Notes under the pieces: generated by a model
The model's input: the letters and a program-made list of their open reading frames with translations, nothing else
What the model was told of the DNA's origin: nothing
Databases searched by the model: none
Position numbers and translations under genes: made by a program
Assembly (NCBI GenBank): GCA_937896295.1
Contig: CALBME010000020.1
Span: 1 to 21,526, forward strand
DNA from: an uncultured Micavibrio sp.
GTDB lineage: Bacteria > Pseudomonadota > Alphaproteobacteria > Micavibrionales > UBA1664
DNA length: 21,526 bases
Reading direction: 5' to 3'
Shown: piece by piece, positions 8,501 through 15,186 of the stretch
Layout: every line of letters begins with the position of its first letter
How positions within the stretch are numbered: the first letter of the stretch is position 1

Positions 8501-11500
8501 GTCGTATTGATGACCAGCGTGCCGGCTGCGTTGCTAATGGTGACGTTGGAACCGTCGGTCGGCAGGGTGCGGGTTTCGCCGCCGAAGGTGACGTCGAATA
8601 CGCGGCCCGGGGTATCAGCGCCAACGCGGTCGTTGGTGATGATGTTGCCGGATGCCGTTGCCGTCGAGGACAGGAACGAGTCGTTCACAGCCACCGGACC
8701 GTCGTCGAGAACGACTGCGGTCAGGGTGGTGTTGGCGGTCGTGCCGTCAGCGTCGGTGATGCGCAGGCCGAAGGTCAGGTTCAGTGCATCGTTCGCGTCG
8801 TTCGCGTTCGGGTGGTCGATTTCACGGAACTGCGTGAAGGTGTAGGTGCCGTTGGTGTTCACAACCATCGTGAAGACGGTCTGGCCATTCGCGGTACCGG
8901 TATAGGTGTTGCCGGACAGCGTCACGGTGACGGCATTGCCCTGCGAGGTCAGTGCCGGACCGGTATAGCCGGTCGAGGTGATGCCACCTGCGCCCTGGCC
9001 GTCGCCGCCGAAGTTAAAGGCATAGGTGCCTGCCGCGACCTGGGCCGTGCCGGTATCGAACAGCGTGGTTTCATCGACCGTGACCGACGAACCCGTGATG
9101 GTCGGGTTGCCGTTGGTGTCGATGACGACCTGACCGTGGTTGGCGTCGACGACGGATTTGTCGCCGTCGAAGTCAACGTTGCGGTACGTGAACGTCACGC
9201 CTTGGCCCGGGACGGGCGGGGTGAAGGTGAACGCGCCGGTGTTGTTGATGACCAGCGTGCCCGAGGCATTGGTGATGGTGACGTTGGAACCGTCGGTGGG
9301 CAGGGTGCGCGTGTCGCCACCGAAGGTGACGTCGTACACTTTGACCGGAGTGTCCTGGCCAGCGATGTCGTTGGTCAGGATGTTGCCGGTGGCCGTGCCC
9401 GTGGCCGAGACGAAGTTATCGTTGATGGCGATCGGCGCATCGTCAAGGACGTTGACGGTGATGACGCCGGTATCGGTGTCGCCGTCGGCATCGGTGCCCT
9501 GAACCGTGAAGTTCAGTGCGATCGAGTCGTTCGGGTTAGCGTCGTCGGCGTGATCCAGTTGTTCGAACTGGGTGAAGGTATACTGGCCGTTGGCGTTGAC
9601 CAGCAGCGTGAAGACGGTCGTACCGGCGGAATCCTTGCCGGTATAGGTGTTGCCGGACAGCGTGACAGTGACAGGCAGGCCGTGCGAGGTCAGCGCACCG
9701 CCCGCGAGCGAACCGCCGGCGGTAAAGGTGTTGGTCGCGGCGATCGAACCCGGCGCGTTGGCCAGGAAGTCAGCCGGAACGGTTCCTGAAATGATGTTCG
9801 GACCGCCCGAGAGGTTGGTTTCATCGACGGTGACAGCCGAGTTGCCGATGACGGGAACGGTGTCGAGACCGGTGACCGTGGCGCCGAGCACCGCGGTGGA
9901 GGTGTCGCCGTCGAAATCGCGCAGCGTGTACTGGAAGTTGTCGGTGCCGGTGCCCGTGTTGTTGGACGTGTAGGTATAGGCGCCGGTGGAGTTGATGGTC
10001 AGCGTACCATAGGTGCCGACGATCGTGACGTTGGTGCCGTTGGCCGGAACAACCGTGGTCACGCCGTTATAGACGATCTGGGTGATCGTGTTCGGCGTAT
10101 CCTGCGACAGCGTGTCGTTGGCGGTGACGTTACCGGTGACCGAGGTCGAGGTGCTGGCCACGTCGTTGACGGCCAGAGGCGCGTCATCGAGCACGTTGAT
10201 GGTGATCGTGCTGGTGGTGGTGTCGCCATCCGCATCCGTCGCGCCGACCGTGAAGTTCAGAGCGATGGTTTCGTTCTGGGTCGAGCCGTCAGCGTGATCC
10301 AGCTGGTCGAACTGGGTGAAGGTGTAGGAACCATCGGCGTTCACGACCATCGTGAAGACGGTCTGGCCGTTGGCGGTCGCGGTGTAGGTGTTGCCCGAGA
10401 GCGTGACCGTAACGGGGTTGCCATTGGAGGTCAGCGCGCCACCGAGCAGCGAGCCGGTCGCGGTGAAGGTGTTTTGCGGGGCGAACGTACCGGGGGTGTC
10501 GAGCTGGTAGTTGATCGTAACGTTACCGGTCGCGACGTTCGTGCCGTTTGCAAGACCCGTGTCGTCCACTGTCGCGGTCGACGTGCCGACGATCGGCGCG
10601 GTGTCGTTGAAGGTGACGAGGAAGCTTTCGGTATTGAAGTTGGTGTTGTTCGTCAACGTGATTTCGTTGTCGGTCAGGTTCGTCTCGGCGTTGTTGACGC
10701 GCACGGTCACAACGAAGGAACCGTCAAAACCGCGCGGCGCGGTCAGTGTCAGGGTCGAGAGATCGGCCGCGTTCACGGTCCAGACGCCACCCGCCAGCGT
10801 ACCGCTGCTCAAGGTGAAGCCCGCCGGAATGCCCGAAAGCGTCGCGGTGGTCAGTGTTTCAGAACCGTCCGTGTCGGTGACAGCGGCGGAGATGTTCAGC
10901 GGCAGCGCGACGTTGTCGGAGCCGGAGACATTCTGAACGGCGAGGTCAGGCTGATCGGCGACGGCGTCAACGGTGACGTTGAGCGGCGAAGACAGCGTGG
11001 AGGTGGTGCCGTTCGAGGTGTTGGTGATGTCGAGCGTAACCGTCAGTGCCGGGTTGGTCGGCAGGCGGATGTCACCGTCGGCATTGGCAGGCGGAACCAG
11101 CACGGGGCCGCCGGCGTAGCTCTGGCCGGTCGGAAGCGCGATGGTGTAGGTGCCCGTGGCTGCGTTGAAGGTGCCGCCGCCAGAGGCTGCGAGGTCAACG
11201 TTCCAGCCAGCCGGAATACCGGTGATGGTGATGGTCAGCTGGTCGACCGGCGGGTTGTCGCCGGCAGCTGCGATCTGCAGGTTCACAGCCGTGTCTTCGA
11301 AGGTAAATTTATCGGTTGCGGTCAGCGTTGCAAATGGCGAAGCGGCAGCCAGAGGCTGCGGCGCGATCGGGCTGTCGATGAAACCGGGCAGACCAAAAGC
11401 CAGTGCCGTCGGGCCGATGGGGCCGATGGCGGGCAGGCCGGTGATGCCGGCGGGATCAACGGTGGAGTTGAAGCCGTAGCCACCGCCAGCGGCGCCAGCG

Positions 11501-12267
11501 GTACCAGCGGCCGGTTCGATTTCGGCAAGCTGTTCGGCCGATGCGACCTGTTCAGCGGGTTGTTCGGCGACTGCCGGGGCCTTTTTAACGGCGGTCTGCT
11601 TGTGTTCGGCAGCGGCTTCTTCGCCCGCGGCCGGCTCAACGGCCTTCATCTGCTGGGCGGAGGCGACGTTCAGAACGTTGATCAGCTGTGCGACCGGGAT
11701 GACCGAGCCGTCAGCGAGCGTCATCTGCGGGGGCAGGGCATTGGCCGAGACTTCGGAGAAATTGTGCAGCGTCAGGCTGGTGCCGTCGGTGAAGGTCACC
11801 AGCAGGTCGGAGCCTTTTTGTTCGACGCCCGAGACATCCTTCATGTTGAAGCCCAGGGAGTATGTCTTGCCCGGCTGCAGGTTGAATTCGCTGGCGTTCA
11901 GGCCGCCCTGGGGTTTGAGAATCGTCAGATCGGCGACGGTGTCCTGCGGGAGGGTGCCGGCAAGACCTTGCGCCACTTTCTGAAGGTTCATGACCGTGCC
12001 GTCAGCCATCGAGACTTCGGTGAACGGGAACGAGGCCTTGGCCTGTTCGAAATTGTTAATGGTCAGCGTGGCGCCGTCCGTGAAGGTGATCATCATGGCG
12101 CCGCCCGTGAGCAGCTTCATGGCGCGGATGTCATCCAGGCCGAAATTGAAGGCTGTCGGCTCGTCCTTGGAGATCGAGACCATCACGTTTGAGCCTGAGC
12201 AGGGCTTCTGAACCACGTATTCCGTGGAGGTGGAGGTGCACTGTTGAACGCTGGCGCCGTTTTTCAT
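5578..12267 (-). CDS. Giant type I-secreted repeat adhesin (RTX/VCBS-like, BapA/LapA-type)
   Basis: A 2229-residue surface or secreted protein, very likely the substrate of the secretion genes downstream. It has no Sec signal peptide. Residues 39-199 hold two copies of a short prefix module (ITFTDGATLTINNF and VTFTDGTSLTLHNF). An Ala/Pro/Glu-rich linker (about 205-310) carries PAAG at 212-215 and 252-255. Ig-like strands follow to about 558, then six tandem units of about 246-251 residues (559-2049) with the recurring motifs VDETNL, GSLAGGALTS, VTVTLSGNTYTG, QLDHAD, DADGDTD and VLDDAPIAVND. RTX nonapeptides that bind calcium lie at 2090-2134 (GGDDVIM, GNDTLHGGAGND, GADILYGDAG). The last 80 residues (FNAGEGDVIDLSALI onward) resemble the C-terminal type I secretion domain of VCA0849-type proteins. 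The ATG has GAGGG 8 bases upstream. The likely role is biofilm formation or surface attachment; the ligand is unknown. Confidence 0.93.
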   Translation of the reverse strand: MKNGASVQQCTSTSTEYVVQKPCSGSNVMVSISKDEPTAFNFGLDDIRAMKLLTGGAMMITFTDGATLTINNFEQAKASFPFTEVSMADGTVMNLQKVAQGLAGTLPQDTVADLTILKPQGGLNASEFNLQPGKTYSLGFNMKDVSGVEQKGSDLLVTFTDGTSLTLHNFSEVSANALPPQMTLADGSVIPVAQLINVLNVASAQQMKAVEPAAGEEAAAEHKQTAVKKAPAVAEQPAEQVASAEQLAEIEPAAGTAGAAGGGYGFNSTVDPAGITGLPAIGPIGPTALAFGLPGFIDSPIAPQPLAAASPFATLTATDKFTFEDTAVNLQIAAAGDNPPVDQLTITITGIPAGWNVDLAASGGGTFNAATGTYTIALPTGQSYAGGPVLVPPANADGDIRLPTNPALTVTLDITNTSNGTTSTLSSPLNVTVDAVADQPDLAVQNVSGSDNVALPLNISAAVTDTDGSETLTTATLSGIPAGFTLSSGTLAGGVWTVNAADLSTLTLTAPRGFDGSFVVTVRVNNAETNLTDNEITLTNNTNFNTESFLVTFNDTAPIVGTSTATVDDTGLANGTNVATGNVTINYQLDTPGTFAPQNTFTATGSLLGGALTSNGNPVTVTLSGNTYTATANGQTVFTMVVNADGSYTFTQFDQLDHADGSTQNETIALNFTVGATDADGDTTTSTITINVLDDAPLAVNDVASTSTSVTGNVTANDTLSQDTPNTITQIVYNGVTTVVPANGTNVTIVGTYGTLTINSTGAYTYTSNNTGTGTDNFQYTLRDFDGDTSTAVLGATVTGLDTVPVIGNSAVTVDETNLSGGPNIISGTVPADFLANAPGSIAATNTFTAGGSLAGGALTSHGLPVTVTLSGNTYTGKDSAGTTVFTLLVNANGQYTFTQFEQLDHADDANPNDSIALNFTVQGTDADGDTDTGVITVNVLDDAPIAINDNFVSATGTATGNILTNDIAGQDTPVKVYDVTFGGDTRTLPTDGSNVTITNASGTLVINNTGAFTFTPPVPGQGVTFTYRNVDFDGDKSVVDANHGQVVIDTNGNPTITGSSVTVDETTLFDTGTAQVAAGTYAFNFGGDGQGAGGITSTGYTGPALTSQGNAVTVTLSGNTYTGTANGQTVFTMVVNTNGTYTFTQFREIDHPNANDANDALNLTFGLRITDADGTTANTTLTAVVLDDGPVAVNDSFLSSTATASGNIITNDRVGADTPGRVFDVTFGGETRTLPTDGSNVTISNAAGTLVINTTGAFTYTPPLPGQGTSFTYRLVDFDGDKSVVDANHGNVVVDTDATPVIGDSVVVTDETSLVSGPQTTTGAVPVSFFGDTPGVVAPLNSFTAGGSLAGGNLTSHGSAVTVTLAGNVYTGRDAGGTTVFTMTVNTDGTYSFTQYEQLDHANASDPNDIISLNFTVRGTDADGDTDNGVITVNVRDDAPSALDDTVNMPTGTNTATGNVLTNDTAGQDVPVPVLSVTVGGVTTNLPQNGTNVTINGTHGVLVINSTGAYTYTSNNTTTGTDTFSYTIRDYDGDTSSANLRVTVTDLDTVPVIGDSTVSVDETNLSAGPNVISSTVSSNFFADGPGTIAALNTFSATGSVAGGVLKSNGVNVSVSLSGNTYTGTAGGVTVFTLVVNANGNYTFTQYQQLDHADGTNPNDVINLNFTVQGTDSDGDTDTGTITVRVLDDAPIAVDDSFISSTATASGNILTNDIPGQDTPVRVYDVTFGGQTVTLNANGTNTTITNGAGTLVINSTGQFTYTPPLPGQGTQFTYHIVDYDNDLSQAAGAGRTGTVTVDTDGTPVITNTSTTVYENGSHTSNGVVTGNFFGDGPGTFITCGAFSATGSLAGGALRSGGQAVTVTNTGNGYVGTANGQTVFTLTVNADGSYAFNLLKALDHADASNPNDVIALNFEVCGRDQDGDIGHGTLTVNVVDGAPLAGPDAVNYCTNDYFHNGNLITGFNPGGGSAGIDTMSFDSPTTVYQVTGAGGTQTIGGHGVTEIDGQYGRLYVFSNGAYVYYATVPGDHTDNFTYYLKDFDGDTSAATLSITSQSSHSANASIIAVNGTTNGNDANNALIAYGAEVADNVYGHGGDDVIMTWSGNDTLHGGAGNDALFGEYGADILYGDAGADVFVADRTDFNGGYAGKFVDRVMDFNAGEGDVIDLSALISNGSAAQSAIDSYVRAVNQGADTMIQVNKNDGSGWQNAMVIANHNNMDVHALLNNGNLDV
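5866..6000 (-). other. RTX calcium-binding nonapeptide block within the adhesin
   Basis: This encodes five consecutive nine-residue repeats (residues 2090-2134) of the GGxGxDxUx type: GHGGDDVIM, TWSGNDTLH, GGAGNDALF, GEYGADILY, GDAGADVFV. Such repeats fold into a calcium-loaded beta-roll after export and are a hallmark of type I secretion substrates. The block is short compared with RTX toxins. Confidence 0.88.
6121..10593 (-). repeat. Six tandem units of about 740-750 bp in the adhesin gene
   Basis: Units begin at residues 559, 806, 1056, 1302, 1553 and 1804, giving lengths of 247, 250, 246, 251, 251 and about 246 residues. The boundaries are marked by VIGxSxVxVDETxL. Each unit has a first half with QLDHAD and DADGDTD motifs, related to type I secretion 143-residue or DUF5801 repeats by my reading. 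The second half is VCBS/cadherin-like and starts near VND and GNILTND. The units are diverged enough that the reading frame is unambiguous. Confidence 0.88.
11503..11634 (-). other. Two PAAG di-alanine motifs, candidate LapG-type cleavage region
   Basis: This encodes residues 212-255 of the adhesin, a low-complexity Ala/Glu/Gln linker bounded by EPAAGEE and EPAAGTAGAAGGG. LapG-family periplasmic proteases cut LapA-type adhesins at an AA site within TAAG, PAAG or AAAG contexts, just after an N-terminal retention module. Here the motif has the right position and wording and occurs twice. That the site is functional is inference: no protease gene is visible. Confidence 0.5.
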
Positions 12268-12345
12268 CTTAACAACCCTCTATATATGTCGGGAAAACCC
12301 CGTTTTTTTAATCTGGATGGCCCTAAAAAGCAATCAAATGCTTCT

Positions 12346-12374
12346 CCGGAACGGCTATATTTAGCCTGTTCCGG
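12346..12374 (-). promoter_or_regulatory. Strong hairpin in the leader of the adhesin gene
   Basis: A 12-bp interrupted stem (CCGGAAC-GGCTA / TAGCC-T-GTTCCGG, one bulged T) with loop TATT lies 79 bases upstream of the adhesin ATG. On the minus strand it is followed by a second small hairpin, AAGCA/TGCTT, running into five T (about 12325-12344). The pair could be a leader attenuator for the adhesin, or a late terminator for the dehydrogenase gene ending at 12542. I do not recognise a known riboswitch in it. Confidence 0.45.
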
Positions 12375-12429
12375 CGCCCGAAGTCAATTATTATGTTAAT
12401 GAAGAATTAACGATTTTGACCCCGTATTC

Positions 12430-12477
12430 CAACGCCTTCCCCTTAAACTGGTTCCATAGTGTAGGAAGTCGGCGTTG
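12430..12477. repeat. Inverted repeat between dehydrogenase and adhesin genes
   Basis: CAACGCC-TTCC pairs with GGAA-(GTC)-GGCGTTG across a 23-base spacer. There is no T-tract, so it is not an obvious terminator. It lies in the 274-base gap that must contain the adhesin promoter, and could be an operator or an RNA structure. The rest of the gap is AT-rich, without a convincing -35/-10 pair. Confidence 0.35.
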
Positions 12478-12541
12478 AGATGGGGTTAAGGTACCTGATT
12501 TCGTTGAAAATACTACTTATACAAAGGTCTATTTTAGGAAA

Positions 12542-14032
12542 TTATAACCCTCCAAAAAGTGTGTATTTAACGGACGTGTATTCCTCAATGCCGTGGGGGC
12601 CGCCTTCGCGGCCATAGCCTGAATGCTTAATGCCGCCAAAAGGGATGGATTCCGACGCCAGAAGGGACTCGTTCACGGCGACCATGCCGTATTCCAGCCG
12701 GCGGGCGACCCGGAAGGCGCGGCCCATGTCCTTTGTATAGAAATACGCCGCCAGACCGTATTCCGTGCCATTGGCCAGTTCGATCGCGTCCTTTTCATCG
12801 CGGAAGGGGAAAAGGGCGGCGACGGGCCCAAAAATCTCCTCCTTCGCAAGGCGCATCGACAGGGCGGCATCGGCCAGTATGGTGGGCGCGTAATAGGTGC
12901 CTTCCAGCGCCGTGCCGCCGGTCACCAGCCGCGCCTTTTTGGCCAGCGCATCAGCCACAAGGGTTTTGACCTTTTTGAGCGCATCCCGGTTGATCAGCGG
13001 GCCGGTGGTCACGCCGTCTTCGCGGCCATCGCCGGTTTTCAGGTTTTTGACCGCCTTTTCCAGCGCCTTCGTAAAGGCGGGATAAATGCCTTTCTGCACG
13101 AAGATGCGGTTGGCGCATATGCAGGTCTGGCCGTTGTTGCGGAACTTGGATGCCATGACACCCGCGACGGCGGTGTCGAGGTCGGCATCATCGAATATGA
13201 TGAAGGGCGCATTGCCGCCGAGTTCGAGAGACACACGCTTGAGCGTCGGCGCGCATTGTGCAGCCAGGATTTTGCCAATTTCCGTCGAGCCGGTGAAAGA
13301 CAGTTTGCGCACGCCGTCATGTTGCGTAAGAACGGCGCCGACATCCTTCGGTTTGCTGGTGGGAAGAACGTTGAACACGCCCGCCGGGAAGCCGGCCCGT
13401 TCGGCCAGTTCGGCCAGCGCCAGTGCGGAAAGCGGCGTATCCTCCGCCGGTTTCAGGACGACGGTGCAGCCCGCCGCCAGCGCGGGGGCAACCTTGCGCG
13501 TGATCATCGAGTGCGGAAAATTCCACGGCGTGATCGCAGCGACCACACCGACGGGTTCGCGCGTCGTCATGACTTGCGTGTCTTTCTTAAAGGCGGGAAT
13601 GGTTTCGCCGTAAAGGCGGCGCGCTTCCTCCGCCGCCCATTCCACCATGGCGGCGCCGCCGGCGATTTCGCCGCGCGATTCAGCCAGCGGCTTGCCCTGT
13701 TCACGCGTGAGCAGCAGCGCGAGGTTTTCCGCATTCTCAACAATCAGGCGTTGCCATTCGCGCAAGAGCGCCGCGCGGTCCTTCGCCAGCATGTCGCGCC
13801 ATGTATCGAACGCTTTCAGTGCAGCCCTGACCGCGTCCCGCGCTTCCGCCGCGCCGCAATCGGCCACCTGCGCGATCACAGACCCATCGGCGGGGTTGCG
13901 TACGGCAAAAGTTTTTCCGCCCTTTGCGGTTTTCCATGCGCCGCCGATATAGGCGTGGGATTTCAGCAGGCTGCGATCGTCATTGGCGGCGTCAGCGCCG
14001 CGTTTGCCGTTTTTGTTTGTGGGTCCAGTCAT
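12542..14032 (-). CDS. gabD: NAD(P)-dependent aldehyde dehydrogenase, succinate-semialdehyde dehydrogenase type
   Basis: A full-length 496-residue aldehyde dehydrogenase that oxidises an aldehyde to its acid with NAD(P). Key residues are present: N171 in TPWNFP, cofactor-binding K194 in VVLKPAEDTPLSA, glycine motif FTGSTEIG (about 246-253), general base E270 in LELGGNAPF, and nucleophile C304 in NNGQTCICANR. The motifs KPAEDTPLSALALAELAE, GQTCICANR and IPFGGIKHSGYGREGG are those of the GabD family, which feeds succinate semialdehyde from 4-aminobutyrate breakdown into the TCA cycle. No aminotransferase or transporter for that pathway is adjacent, so substrate assignment rests on motifs; glutarate-semialdehyde or another semialdehyde remains possible. 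The first 20 residues are a charged extension (NKNGKRGADAANDDR). The ATG has GGGAG about 9 bases upstream. It stands alone, divergent from the small membrane protein gene. Confidence 0.88.
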   Translation of the reverse strand: MTGPTNKNGKRGADAANDDRSLLKSHAYIGGAWKTAKGGKTFAVRNPADGSVIAQVADCGAAEARDAVRAALKAFDTWRDMLAKDRAALLREWQRLIVENAENLALLLTREQGKPLAESRGEIAGGAAMVEWAAEEARRLYGETIPAFKKDTQVMTTREPVGVVAAITPWNFPHSMITRKVAPALAAGCTVVLKPAEDTPLSALALAELAERAGFPAGVFNVLPTSKPKDVGAVLTQHDGVRKLSFTGSTEIGKILAAQCAPTLKRVSLELGGNAPFIIFDDADLDTAVAGVMASKFRNNGQTCICANRIFVQKGIYPAFTKALEKAVKNLKTGDGREDGVTTGPLINRDALKKVKTLVADALAKKARLVTGGTALEGTYYAPTILADAALSMRLAKEEIFGPVAALFPFRDEKDAIELANGTEYGLAAYFYTKDMGRAFRVARRLEYGMVAVNESLLASESIPFGGIKHSGYGREGGPHGIEEYTSVKYTLFGGL

Positions 14033-14107
14033 TGATGAAATCTCCCTTCCGCTTTACATGGCCCTGGAAAGGTTCTAATGCAAGGCCACCAAAAGAAAGA
14101 GATTGTC

Positions 14108-14317
14108 ATGCGCATCAACTTCGAACGCATCCGAAATGCAAGTCTTGGCGTTATCCTTGCGCTGATCGGCAGCGTGATCATCTGCCTTGCCGCGTGGCTC
14201 ACCCATGTTTTCACCTGCCTTGCGAACAGCGAATGGGGTTTTCTGATCGCCGGTGCGCTGGCTTTCCCCATTGCCATCGTCCATGGCCTTGGAATCTGGT
14301 TCGGTTTCTGGTCATAA
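14108..14317 (+). CDS. Small two-helix membrane protein, unknown function
   Basis: A 69-residue protein starting MRINFERIRN, with two predicted membrane helices at about 10-32 (SLGVILALIGSVIICLAAW) and 45-66 (WGFLIAGALAFPIAIVHGLGIW) joined by a short loop containing a Cys. Third codon positions are G/C-rich like the neighbouring genes, which supports real coding. I prefer the ATG at 14108; an in-frame ATG at 14078 would add ten polar residues (MQGHQKKEIV). The ribosome site is weak (AAAGAG). It is transcribed divergently from the dehydrogenase with a gap of about 75 bases. I recognise no family. Confidence 0.55.
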   Translation: MRINFERIRNASLGVILALIGSVIICLAAWLTHVFTCLANSEWGFLIAGALAFPIAIVHGLGIWFGFWS

Positions 14318-15136
14318 GCCTGAAATTTCCTTGCTAAGTTGAATCACTTTCAACCGGGGTATGCTGTGGATAAGTGTGCGGGCCACATGAAATTTGGCCG
14401 CTTCATCAACACGCTGAAATTCTGTGCCATCTGCCGCCGTTTTCAGGCTTTTGCCGTGTTTCCCGCGAAAAAAGGATTCGACGCAAACGCGGTCTGATGG
14501 TTTCCTGAAGACATCAGAACGACATGTGATTTCGAAAGAATGAAGCAGGTTCTGCGGGGCCCGTGGAAAGGCCCCGGGGTTCCGGAAGACGCGGCCGACC
14601 TGTTCGGTCAGTCCAAACGCCGGAAGCTCAAGGGAAGAATAAGATAGGAACACCCGTCCAGCCTGCGAACCCGTGGTCGCGCACGTTAAAGCGCCGCTCG
14701 CGTGGCTGGAGCGAAGACAGATGTTCCCGTATCTCTTTCCGAAATGCCGGACTGTTCGAACCAGATCCGACGCGTGGTTCATCGCCACGATAATACAGGA
14801 CCCTCCTCGCGGGGGTGTCCGGAAAGCCAGGCGGAAGAGGGTAGCTCCCGAAAGCGCAATAACATGGTGGACCGATGGGGAATTTGCGGATTTCTGCACC
14901 CGCCTTGTCTTTTAGACATTACGCCGTGCAGGGATTGCAGCGTCTTCCAAAGAGGGCCCCGGCCACTCGTTGTCTACGAAGTCCAGGTGTAACAGCCGGG
15001 ATGGAGACAGCGAAGCCGGGGTTCTTATTTGTCTGGTATTTATACCTCGCTTTCAAAATACACCCTATCGAGTCATTTTTTTTATCACCCTTCTTTTAAA
15101 ATACACGTTTAAATGTGTATTTATAAATCAGACATG
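14318..15136. other. Gene-free stretch with several strong inverted repeats
   Basis: No convincing protein gene is visible here. A minus-strand frame over 14312-14899 starts at a GTG, has no ribosome site, overlaps the small membrane gene and has unstructured composition. From 14556 to 15021 the DNA is GC-rich and holds hairpins: GGGGCC/GGCCCC (14556-14575), TTCCGG/CCGGAA enclosing GACC/GGTC (14580-14625), CGTGG/CCACG (14773-14789), a 9-bp stem with one bulge and loop TCGC (14798-14820), GTCT/AGAC (14907-14917) and CCCCGGC/GCCGGGG (14957-15021). It then turns AT-rich. It could encode a structured RNA or be decayed coding sequence. I compared it by eye with RNase P, tmRNA, SRP and 6S RNA and saw none of their conserved motifs. 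Confidence 0.5.
15099..15122. repeat. AT-rich inverted repeat AAATACAC / GTGTATTT
   Basis: A perfect 8-bp stem with an 8-base spacer (GTTTAAAT). The sequence AAAATACAC also occurs as a direct copy at 15055-15063, and a palindrome GGTAT-TT-ATACC lies at 15036-15047. All are within an AT-rich island of about 160 bases just past the terminator of the coiled-coil gene. It could be a protein-binding site; its role is unknown. Confidence 0.4.
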
Positions 15137-15157
15137 AAAAAAGCCGCTGAATGCGGC
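15137..15157 (-). terminator. Intrinsic terminator of the coiled-coil protein gene
   Basis: On the minus strand GCCGC-ATTCA-GCGGC is followed by six T, 29 bases past the stop of the gene ending at 15187. It is a textbook rho-independent terminator. Confidence 0.88.
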
Positions 15158-15186
15158 CCGGAATGATAATCATCCTAAACGATGAA

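Noticed and set aside
6814..9789. Plus-strand open frame of 991 codons antisense to the adhesin
   Set aside because: It is the mirror of the repeated, GC-biased adhesin gene. Its translation is a repetitive Val/Gly/Asp/Arg-rich sequence with no family features, and the sense strand has clear domains throughout.
6121..10593. Tandem repeats as a CRISPR array or satellite
   Set aside because: The repeats are about 750 bp, diverged, and in one continuous reading frame with protein-domain motifs. They are adhesin domains.
14365..14373. A perfect DnaA-box sequence (TGTGGATAA)
   Set aside because: It is a single copy, with no cluster of further boxes, no AT-rich unwinding region next to it and no dnaA or dnaN gene. 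One such 9-mer in 21 kb can occur by chance.
14312..14899. Minus-strand open frame of 195 codons
   Set aside because: It starts at a GTG without a ribosome site, overlaps the end of the small membrane protein gene, has no recognisable domain, and its length is not surprising in GC-rich DNA.
14540..15030. RNase P RNA, tmRNA, SRP RNA or 6S RNA
   Set aside because: I looked for the conserved GAGGAAAGTCC, the tmRNA tag and T-arm, and the SRP GGAAGCAGCC motif on both strands and found none.
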